In this document: positions 51,301-62,565 of the stretch, piece by piece
How positions within the stretch are numbered: the first letter of the stretch is position 1
How the letters are laid out: each line of letters starts with the position of its first letter
Source: Septoria linicola
Taxonomy: Eukaryota; Ascomycota; Dothideomycetes; Mycosphaerellales; Mycosphaerellaceae
Direction of reading: 5' to 3'
DNA: 64,000 nucleotides
Assembly: GCA_024114885.1 (NCBI GenBank)
Contig: CP099420.1
Span: forward strand, 2,976,001 to 3,040,000
The notes under the pieces: model-generated
Seen by the model: the letters and a program-made list of their open reading frames with translations, nothing else
Told to the model about the DNA's origin: nothing
The model's database searches: none
Position numbers and translations under genes: made by a program

Positions 51301-54087
51301 TAATAAATATAGTATCCTTTCCTCTATTTATTAGCTTATTACTTTTTACCTACTAAGGCTATACTCTTATATCTATATATACTATAGCTCTATATCTCTA
51401 TACTTTAAGGTAGGAGACTATTAGTTTAATTCTATTAAAAGCTTTATTAGATAAGAGCTTAAATCTCTTAATATTAGATCTATTTAGGAGCTTGTTCCTT
51501 ATATATACTTATATTTTAAAAGCTTCTAGCTAAAACTTAATAAGTATCTTACTTTCTTTAAGTATTACTCTAATAGAGGCTTCTAATATTTAGATAGATC
51601 TTTTAACTACTCTATTCTAGAGTAAATTATAGGCCTTAGTTAGCTTAAGAGTAATTCTAAAGTTCTTCTTCTACTATTTAATTAAAGTAGTAATTTCTCT
51701 AGTATTATTAGCCTTTATAGACTTAAGAAGTACTACTAACTATTTTTCTACCTTAATCCTCTAGTTCTAAAGAGTAGTTAGTATATCTAATCTAGCTTTA
51801 AGTAGAAATATCTATTTCTTTCTTAAGAAGTTATTAATAATCTTAAGCTACTATATAAAACCTTTTACTAATAATAGTAATAGTCTATAGATATCTATTA
51901 ATATAAGAGCTAATCTTTTAGGTCTTTTCTTAATAGACTTACCTAGGTATTTCTTTATTTTACCTATTATATAGATCCTATACTTATACTCTTTCTAGCT
52001 AGAAATTAGAATTCTTTCCTTTAGGCTAGTAACTTTATAAAGAGTTAAGAGTAACTCTCTTCTAAAGTATATAAATCTTCTATATTATAGCTTCTACTAT
52101 TTTAGATTCTTCTCTAATAAGGTAGTATAGATATTATTAACCTCTATAGAATTATATAGTAAGTAATATAACTTTTCCTATAAAAGAGGTAATATCTTAC
52201 TAATAAATAGAATATCTCTAACTAGTTTAGTCTTTATAACTATTTAGCTATCTAGGAAGGTAAGAGTAAAATTAGGCTTTTAGACTCGAAATTACTTACT
52301 AAACTAATTCTATAATATAAGATTTACTCTAAAGTAAGAAATAAATAGTATTCTATTAAGTAGGACTTCTTTCTCTAAGATTCCTTTTATCTATACTAGC
52401 CTAGAATAGGTTATATAAAGATATCCTTCTTCTATCTTAATCTATACTTTCTTCCTTAGTAGCTTTACTAATCTAAAGAAGGATATTTAGTTAGTTATAT
52501 AGGATAAGATATAGGAATCTAAGAGCTATTCTTAAAGTAATAACTTACTTTTAGCCTTAATTATAGAATAGGCTAACTTATCTTAATTATTATCTTCTAA
52601 TAGAGAATTATTATTACTCCTAGAACTAGAATAAGTTCTAGAATTAGAACTAGAATAAGTTCTAGAATTAGAACTAGAACTAGACTCCTAGGCTAAAAAT
52701 CTTTTCTTTAGAAGCTTTCTAGACTTTTTTATTCTCTAAAGCTACTTATCTATTCTCTAGATAGCTTTCTTTAGCTTATTATATAATAATAATTTATAGA
52801 TAGCTTTCTTAATATATCTAGTATTTCTTAGTAAAGAGGATCTTCTTACTCTCTCTCTAAGAAATAATCTTTAAGAGTCCTTCTAGTTCTTAGTACTATT
52901 CCTCTACTAGAATAGTTTCTTAGTAGTAGAGAGGTTAGAATAATCTTTTAACTAGTACTTCTCTTTCTTATAGAGCTAGTATATTAGTAGAGACTTTCTT
53001 TAGTAGAGCTATCTAGGATAGAATATAGCTAAAATTATCTCTTACCTCTTAGAACTTAAGTAGAAGAAGAATAGTATCTATATCTAAGAATAGCTAAGTT
53101 ATAATAGTATCCTTAGCTACTTAGTATAATATAGGTAGAGACTAGAAGAGATATTTTAGTCTCTTTTCTTAGCTCTAGTAGTAAGTTTCCTAAGAATTAA
53201 TCTTAGTAATCCTCTTATCTAGGCTTCTAAAGTATCTCTATACTTCCTTAATTATCTTATTAGGTAATATCCTATATATAATAAACTACTTAATTAGACC
53301 TATAGTATAGGACTTTAGGACTCTATTATACTTATTCTAGAGAACTATCTATATCTTAGCTATAAATATAGTAATATACTATATCTCTAGCTCTATCTTA
53401 TTATCTTTACTAATACTATATCTAATACTAAACCTATATACTATATTGTTTTTTAAGAAGTATTAGCTCTAAGTAATATATATCTAGAGATTAGTATCCT
53501 ATTAAATTATATATAGGTTCTCTCTAATAATTAGTTAGCTAATTACCTAGAACTAGTCCTTTCCTTCTAGCTTATCTATCTATAGCCTAAACTATTTCTT
53601 CTAGTTAGTTCTATCTAGAATTAGAATTCTTTAGCTCTTCTTATCCTCTTAGTCTATTATAGAAATAGATAAATAGAATAAATAATTAGTAGAATACTTT
53701 AAACTAGCTAGAGATTCTAGAGAAGAGTAATTTCTTATAGTAGAGAGACTAGCTCTAAGAGATAGAGATTCCTTATATAAGAGAAATTACTAAGACTTAG
53801 ATCTTTCTCTCTTAGCTAAGTTTCTACTACTAGATAGTAGGAAAGCTAAGTAGCTCTTCTAACTCTAGTAATACTAGGTAATATAGTAGAGAACTAGATA
53901 GGTATTAATAAAGTAGAAATATACTACTATCTTATAGAGATCTTTACTAACTTATATACTACTAGGTATAAACTAGCTTCGTTAGTAATATAGTTAGAGA
54001 AACTTCTAGGCTCTAAATGTTTTCTATAAACTATAAGAGATATAAGTAACCTTTACTAATATAGGTTACTCTTATTTAGTATATAAA

Positions 54088-54102
54088 CCTAGGCTTATAA
54101 CC
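54088..54102 (-). other. A4 primer binding site, half-tRNA iMet type
   Basis: Reverse complement GGTTATAAGCCTAGG, adjoining the right LTR. Confidence 0.75.
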
Positions 54103-54378
54103 TATTAAAAGTAGAGAGCGTTTAGAAGCTAAATAATATTAAGAAGAGTATAGCGTAGTAAAGAAGAATAGAAGATTAATCTTAAACTAACTTATATATA
54201 TAGTATAGTAGTAATATACTAGAAACTAAATATAAAGTTAATTAAGTTAGTTATCTAAGAAGAGAAGAATAAGAAGTAAGATATATCTCTTACTAAGCCT
54301 TAGGTAGATACCTTAGATATCTAGAACTATATCTAAATATCTATATCTAACCTAACTATCTAGGATATATTCTTAATA
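54103..54378 (-). repeat. A4 right LTR (5' LTR)
   Basis: 276-bp LTR next to the TTCTA duplication at 54379-54383. Confidence 0.95.
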
Positions 54379-56271
54379 TTCTATATAATACTATACTCTA
54401 GCTTAGTAGCTTCTAAAGTATATCCTTATCTTAAGGTTTATAAATCTTAATAGTCTAAACTTATATCTCTAGATAGTCTTATTCTTAGCGATCTTAATAT
54501 TAGATTATACTAGAGCGATAACTTAAGATCTTACTAAGTAGATACTTAGCTTAATTAGGTTTAGGCTAGATAGAGAGGTCTAGTTAGAAGTATAACGAAG
54601 AAGAGATTCTTAGAATTCTAATTAGTAAGATAGAATAGTAAGTTATATATAATAACTATCTAGAACTATTTATCGTATATATATATAAAGAGAATTCCTC
54701 TATCTTTTAGAATTATTTTATAGAGTTATAATTAACGATTACTTATAATAACTAATAGTTACTTTAGTATTACTAAGGAGTAATTAGATATATATACGCT
54801 ATAGCTATCTATTAGTACCTACTAGCTACTATATTCCTCTAATTACTCTATTATAGATAAGTAGCCTTCTTATAGATAAGGCCTATTTTCTAATAATCCT
54901 AGAGGTTCTAACGACTATATTATTAAACTATAATACTAGGCTACTACTTACTTACTTAGATCGTACCTATCTATTTAAGACCTATTATATAACTATATTC
55001 GATATATAGTCGTAGATAGATATTCTACTTAGTAAATATAGAAGAGTCTTAGAAGAAGTTAGCTAAGTATCTAAGATAGTTCTCTATTATTTAGTACTTC
55101 TATATAAGTAAACTATCTTTCTACCTATCTAACTTTTATATATACTTTAAGTCTAAAATACTAAGACTAGTAGAGAATCTATTTTCTTTATAGAAAAGGC
55201 TAGAGAAGAGTAGATTAGTAAATAAGAGTAGATATTATAATCTTCTAGTATTATTTAAGTAGTATAAGATATTAAGCCTATCTTTCTTATACTTACCTAA
55301 GCTATACTAGTTAGTACCTAGCTATATAGAATAGTAAGAATAGATCTATTAATAGTAGAGCTTATAGAGTCTTATAGTAGCTTTAGCTAGTAGAGAAGAT
55401 ATTCTTCTATTATTCTCTAGCTTATCTTATACTATAGAGAATATTTACTTAAATAATATAGAGAATAGTAATCTACTTATAGAGGTTAATAAAGTACTCT
55501 AAACTTACTTCGACTAGTTAATATAATAATATTCTAGTATTCTCTAAGTAGTTCTATACTACTATATTACTTTTAGTATATCTATTCTATATTAACTAGT
55601 AGGTAAGTAAGAAGCTAGTATAGAAGATAGTAATATATTAGAGTATAATTCTCTAAGCTAGCTATAAAGATATTACTTTCTTTCTATAACGCTACTAAAA
55701 GTATCTATAGAGTACTCTAACTATAGATATTATAGAGATTAATAACTACTTATAAGAAAGCTTAGAGAAGCTAGAGAGTTTATATACTAGTAATTAGTAT
55801 AATCTTCTATAATCCTCTAAGCTATATATCGATATATAGTTATTATTCTATATATCTACTAATATATATAGGAGAGTATCTTAAAATAGATAGTAGAACT
55901 TAGTAATCTCTATAAAATAGATAGAAGAATACTAGAAGATTCTTAAAAAATCTAACTAATAATCTTCTTTTATTCTCTAGGCTAGTATATAGTACGTTTA
56001 TAGTTCTCTAGTAGTCTATATAAAAAGTTAATATCTAGCTCTAAGATAGAAGTCGACTATTTTATCTAGAATATTAGAGAGAATAAAGGAAAATCTTTAA
56101 AAGGCTCTAACTATAATTCTCTAGAATTAGTTAGTATATATCGAGTTATAGTCTTCCTACTCGCTAGTCTAGTATAGTACTATATTAATCTACTATCTCT
56201 AATAGAGAACGATTATTCTATCTAGAAGTACTAGAAGGATCGTAGAAGTAATAGAGGCTATTTAATTTCTA
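54379..56271 (-). repeat. Array unit 1 tail and unit 2 R segment
   Basis: 54379-54560 is the tail that follows every Copia copy of the array; its last part (from about 54506) is homologous to the edge of family R. From 54561 the sequence repeats 46373-48083 with no difference that I noticed, including the minus-strand R frame. Confidence 0.85.
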
Positions 56272-56547
56272 TATTAAAAATAGAGAGCGTTTAGAAGCTA
56301 TATAATATTAACGAGAGTATAGTATAGTAAAGAAGAATAGAAGATTAATCTTAAACTAACTTATATATATAGTATAATAGTAATATACTAGGAACTAAAT
56401 ATAAAGTTAATTAAGTTAGTTATCTAAGAAGAGAAGAATAAGAAATAAGATATACCTCTTACTAAGCCTTAGGTAGATATCTTAGATACCTAGAACTATA
56501 CCTAAATATCTATATCTAATCTAACTATCTAGGATATATTCTTAATA
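56272..56547 (-). repeat. A5 left LTR (3' LTR)
   Basis: Matches the A4 left LTR at an offset of 8188 bp. Confidence 0.95.
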
Positions 56548-59500
56548 CTCCTACTTATACTATATAGTTAGATCTTTTAATAGATTATCTATAGTACTTA
56601 AGTACTAGTTCTAATCTTAATTAGTTATTAAGTACTTACTTTTTAGACTAATAATTAGATAGTACTAACTATCTATCTAATAGAACTTTCTATACTACTA
56701 TCTTTTATAAAAAGATAAAAGAAATATCTTCTATAAGATCTTCCTTCTCTCTTATATAGAAGTATATTATTTAAGATATAGACTATCTAGTAAGTTATCT
56801 CTATCCTTACTTATAGCTAATTCTAATAGCTTTCTAGATACTCTATAGACTAGTCCTATACTTAGTTATATTCTATATAGCTTCTTAGTTCTCTAAGAGT
56901 ATCTAGGGTATACTATTCTTAGCTATAGAGATCTTATATTAGGCTAGGTAGTAGAGTAACTATATACTAGTACTAGAGATAATAGCTACTATAGAGAAGG
57001 TCTTTAATATTAACTAGTACTTAGCCTTTAGAGGTATCTAGTTTAGCTAGGTACTATATAGTAATATTATAGTTAGTAATAGATCTAATATTAGTAAGGC
57101 TATTTAGAACTTTATAAAGACTAACTAAGAAGGAGCTAAGTAGCTAAAATATTCTTTTAGACTCTTCTTAGTTTAACTTTAAAGCTTAGAGTTATCTTTT
57201 ATATATCTCTTATATAAGATAGAGCTACCTTATAAAATCTTAAAACTATAGTCTATTCTTTAGCTTAGTAAGACTATCTACTACTATCTCTTTTATACTT
57301 ATATACTCTATAGAGATAAGCCTATTCTACTAGAGCTTTCTTATAATATTATATAAGATATTAATTTATTTAGACTTATTATAGATATAAGACTCCTTAA
57401 CTAGAGTAAAGGTAGCTTAGTTATTTTCTTTTAGCTAAATTAGTCTAATTCTAGTAATAGTATCTTAGTTTCTAAGGATTCTTAGTTAGTAAGAATATTC
57501 TTCTACTAACTTAGAATATCTTAGCTCTCTTAGAAGAGTACTAAGGAACTATAACTATTTTATATATACTCTTATAGCTATATATTTAGCCTCTATTATA
57601 GATATAGCTATAGATTTCTACTTCTTACTTATCTAGAAGATTAGTATACTATATAGGAAGAAGATATATCTAAGGATTAAGACTCTATTAGTCTTATCTA
57701 TTATATAATTAGAGTCTATATATCTAGTAAGATAGCCTTAACTATTCTTTAAGTATCTTAAACTAAGATCTAAATTTAACCTTAAGTATCTAGTTAGCTT
57801 CTTTAGAGCCTTTATATATCCTACTATTAGATTACTAATATAGGAGCTTAATCTTCTAAGAGTAAATAAGATATCTAGTCTTATAATAGTTATAAGCTAT
57901 ATCTATATTCTAATAATAGATTAGTATTCTTATTTATTATACTTTTTATTATTTAGTCTAGTAGGCTTTAGACTTTTATAGCTATCTATTAGTAAAAGAG
58001 TTAGTAATATAGTTTCTTAGCCTATTTCTATCTTAGCTAGGTTCTCTTAAATATAGTACTTCTAGTTAAGTTTTAGCTAGCCTTACTATCTATTCCTTAT
58101 TAGTCTTATTCTAAGAATCTTATCTAGCTCTCTAAGATCTTTAATCTTAAAGATCTTATTAAGTTAGTCTTTAAACTAGAGGATATCTTCTAGTCTCTCT
58201 ATAGTAATAGGTATATTATTAATATAGATTAGGATTATTAGGTCTTTCCTTTTCTTATAGATTAGAAGATATAGGTTTACTTCTAATTATCTAAATCCTA
58301 TTCCTTTTAGCTTTAATATATATAGCTAATTCTAGTCTCTTATAGCTTACTTTAGCTTATAGAGACTCCTTAGAACTTATAAGACTATACTAGTTAGTAG
58401 GTTAATACCTAGTAGTAGGATTATATAGATATTCTTATATAGGATACTCTCTATAAATATATTATTTATATCTACTTAGTATAGAACTAGGTCCTTCTTA
58501 TAGACTATAGCTATAAATCCTCTTAGAGTATCCTACCTAACTATAGAGGTAAAAGTTTCTATATAGTCTACTTTATACTTTTAGGAGAATAATCTTATAA
58601 CTAGTCTTACCTTAAACTTTTTAATAGTACTATTAAGTTTTCTTTTAATATTAAAGACCTATCTTAAAGTAACTAAGTTAGCCTCTTTTAGTAGAACTAC
58701 TATAGTCTAGGTATTATTACTTATAAGTCTATCTAGTTTCTTCTAAATAGCTTCTTACTAGAGATAATCTTATTTAGGATTACTTACTACTTTCTTATAG
58801 TTTCTTAGAATTAGAACTTTCTATTTATATATTCCTACTTCTTTAGTAGTAGAGAATATAATCTCTTTAATTTCTTTTAAGAATTCTAAGTTCTATAGAA
58901 TATCTAGGTTAATAGAACTTATAGCTAAGAAGAAAGCCTAATACTCTAAAAGTATTTCTTTATCTAGTTAACTAGTCTAATCTAATTTAAGTCTAATTAG
59001 CTTTAGCTTCTAGTTAAACCTATTAAGTTCTTAGAATACTTTCTTTTTCTAAGAGTTTATTTTAGAACTATCTATTTCTAATCTACCTCTATAGTTTCTT
59101 AAGTAGAATTCTTAGATTCTTTCTTAACTTTTCTTTAGTCTAGGAATTTTCTATACTCTCCTATATCTTCTAGTAGAAGTAGAAGTTATATAAAGAGTTT
59201 CTTTTCTTTCTAAACCTATACTAATAGCTAAAGAGGAGGCTTCTACTAGCTTAGACTAGAAGTATCTAGAGTACTTCTACTAGCCTATAGAGTAGGCTAG
59301 CTAATAGTTCTTAGCCTTCTAACTAGTCTTCTTTCTAGAGCTAAACTAGAGAGATTCTTAATCTTAATATTTAAGTCTAATTCTCTATCTAGTTTATTTT
59401 TAAAGAAGATTATATTAGTATACTACTTAATAGCTTTTATATCTAGCTCCTAGAACTTCTATATCTTTACTATATTATTATAGTATCTAATAAATATAGT

Positions 59501-62274
59501 ATCCTTTCCTCTATTTATTAGCTTATTACTTTTTACCTACTAAGGCTATACTCTTATATCTATATATACTATAGCTCTATATCTCTATACTTTAAGGTAG
59601 GAGACTATTAGTTTAATCCTATTAAAAGCTTTATTAGATAAGAGCTTAAATCTCTTAATATTAGATCTATTTAGGAGCTTGTTCCTTATATATACTTATA
59701 TTTTAAAAGCTTCTAGCTAAAACTTAATAAGTATCTTACTTTCTTTAAGTATTACTCTAATAGAGGCTTCTAATATTTAGATAGATCTTTTAACTACTCT
59801 ATTCTAGAGTAAATTATAGGCCTTAGTTAGCTTAAGAGTAATTCTAAAGTTCTTCTTCTACTATTTAATTAAAGTAGTAATTTCTCTAGTATTATTAGCC
59901 TTTATAGACTTAAGAAGTACTACTAACTATTTTTCTACCTTAATCCTCTAGTTCTAAAGAGTAGTTAGTATATCTAATCTAGCTTTAAGTAGAAATATCT
60001 ATTTCTTTCTTAAGAAGTTATTAATAATCTTAAGCTACTATATAAAACCTTTTACTAATAATAGTAATAGTCTATAGATATCTATTAATATAAGAGCTAA
60101 TCTTTTAGGTCTTTTCTTAATAGACTTACCTAGGTATTTCTTTATTTTACCTATTATATAGATCCTATACTTATACTCTTTCTAGCTAGAAATTAGAATT
60201 CTTTCCTTTAGGCTAGTAACTTTATAAAGAGTTAAGAGTAACTCTCTTCTAAAGTATATAAATCTTCTATATTATAGCTTCTACTATTTTAGATTCTTCT
60301 CTAATAAGGTAGTATAGATATTATTAACCTCTATAGAATTATATAGTAAGTAATATAACTTTTCCTATAAAAGAGGTAATATCTTACTAATAAATAGAAT
60401 ATCTCTAACTAGTTTAGTCTTTATAACTATTTAGCTATCTAGGAAGGTAAGAGTAAAATTAGGCTTTTAGACTCGAAATTACTTACTAAACTAATTCTAT
60501 AATATAAGATTTACTCTAAAGTAAGAAATAAATAGTATTCTATTAAGTAGGACTTCTTTCTCTAAGATTCCTTTTATCTATACTAGCCTAGAATAGGTTA
60601 TATAAAGATATCCTTCTTCTATCTTAATCTATACTTTCTTCCTTAGTAGCTTTACTAATCTAAAGAAGGATATTTAGTTAGTTATATAGGATAAGATATA
60701 GGAATCTAAGAGCTATTCTTAAAGTAATAACTTACTTTTAGCCTTAATTATAGAATAGGCTAACTTATCTTAATTATTATCTTCTAATAGAGAATTATTA
60801 TTACTTCTAGAACTAGAATAAGTTCTAGAATTAGAACTAGAATAAGTTCTAGAATTAGAACTAGAACTAGACTCCTAGGCTAAAAATCTTTTCTTTAGAA
60901 GCTTTCTAGACTTTTTTATTCTCTAAAGCTACTTATCTATTCTCTAGATAGCTTTCTTTAGCTTATTATATAATAATAATTTATAGATAGCTTTCTTAAT
61001 ATATCTAGTATTTCTTAGTAAAAAGGATCTTCTTACTCTCTCTCTAAGAAATAATCTTTAAGAGTCCTTCTAGTTCTTAGTACTATTCCTCTACTAGAAT
61101 AGTTTCTTAGTAGTAGAGAGGTTAGAATAATCTTTTAACTAGTACTTCTCTTTCTTATAGAGCTAGTATATTAGTAGAGACTTTCTTTAGTAGAGCTATC
61201 TAGGATAGAATATAGCTAAAATTATCTCTTACCTCTTAGAACTTAAGTAGAAGAAGAATAGTATCTATATCTAAGAATAGCTAAGTTATAATAGTATCCT
61301 TAGCTACTTAGTATAATATAGGTAGAGACTAGAAGAGATATTTTAGTCTCTTTTCTTAGCTCTAGTAGTAAGTTTCCTAAGAATTAATCTTAGTAATCCT
61401 CTTATCTAGGCTTCTAAAGTATCTCTATACTTCCTTAATTATCTTATTAGGTAATATCCTATATATAATAAACTACTTAATTAGACCTATAGTATAGGAC
61501 TTTAGGACTCTATTATACTTATTCTAGAGAACTATCTATATCTTAGCTATAAATATAGTAATATACTATATCTCTAGCTCTATCTTATTATCTTTACTAA
61601 TACTATATCTAATACTAAACCTATATACTATATTGTTTTTTAAGAAGTATTAGCTCTAAGTAATATATATCTAGAGATTAGTATCCTATTAAATTATATA
61701 TAGGTTCTCTCTAATAATTAGTTAGCTAATTACCTAGAACTAGTCCTTTCCTTCTAGCTTATCTATCTATAGCCTAAACTATTTCTTCTAGTTAGTTCTA
61801 TCTAGAATTAGAATTCTTTAGCTCTTCTTATCCTCTTAGTCTATTATAGAAATAGATAAATAGAATAAATAATTAGTAGAATACTTTAAACTAGCTAGAG
61901 ATTCTAGAGAAGAGTAATTTCTTATAGTAGAGAGACTAGCTCTAAGAGATAGAGATTCCTTATATAAGAGAAATTACTAAGACTTAGATCTTTCTCTCTT
62001 AGCTAAGTTTCTACTACTAGATAGTAGGAAAGCTAAGTAGCTCTTCTAACTCTAGTAATACTAGGTAATATAGTAGAGAACTAGATAGGTATTAATAAAG
62101 TAGAAATATACTACTATCTTATAGAGATCTTTACTAACTTATATACTACTAGGTATAAACTAGCTTCGTTAGTAATATAGTTAGAGAAACTTCTAGGCTC
62201 TAAATGTTTTCTATAAACTATAAGAGATATAAGTAACCTTTACTAATATAGGTTACTCTTATTTAGTATATAAA

Positions 62275-62289
62275 CCTAGGCTTATAACC
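62275..62289 (-). other. A5 primer binding site, half-tRNA iMet type
   Basis: Reverse complement GGTTATAAGCCTAGG, adjoining the right LTR. Confidence 0.75.
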
Positions 62290-62565
62290 TATTAAAAGTA
62301 GAGAGCGTTTAGAAGCTAAATAATATTAAGAAGAGTATAGCGTAGTAAAGAAGAATAGAAGATTAATCTTAAACTAACTTATATATATAGTATAGTAGTA
62401 ATATACTAGAAACTAAATATAAAGTTAATTAAGTTAGTTATCTAAGAAGAGAAGAATAAGAAGTAAGATATATCTCTTACTAAGCCTTAGGTAGATACCT
62501 TAGATATCTAGAACTATATCTAAATATCTATATCTAACCTAACTATCTAGGATATATTCTTAATA
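62290..62565 (-). repeat. A5 right LTR (5' LTR)
   Basis: Matches the A4 right LTR at an offset of 8187 bp; it is followed by TTCTA. Confidence 0.95.

Larger units (their letters stand above)
48084..54378 (-). mobile_element. Copia family A copy A4 (array unit 1)
   Basis: 6295-bp minus-strand element with 276-bp LTRs (48084-48359, 54103-54378) and perfect target duplication TTCTA (48079-48083, 54379-54383). Its LTRs read gcgtttagaagc where A1-A3 read gcgtattatatac, so A4/A5 form a sub-family. It is more heavily mutated than A3. The reverse transcriptase motif is again attattaat (Asn-Asn on the minus strand) near 50025. It contains a duplicated agaataagttctagaattag unit near 52625-52665 in its Gag region. 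Confidence 0.95.
56272..62565 (-). mobile_element. Copia family A copy A5 (array unit 2)
   Basis: 6294-bp minus-strand element with 276-bp LTRs (56272-56547, 62290-62565) and the same TTCTA duplication as A4 (56267-56271, 62566-62570). It is nearly identical to A4 throughout, including its RIP stops. This is therefore a duplicate of the A4 insertion rather than an independent transposition. It ends one base shorter because of a T-run near 59044. Confidence 0.95.

Noticed and set aside
56272..62565. A5 as an independent insertion of family A
   Set aside because: It shares the TTCTA duplication, both flanks and nearly all mutations with A4, so it arose by duplication of the whole segment.
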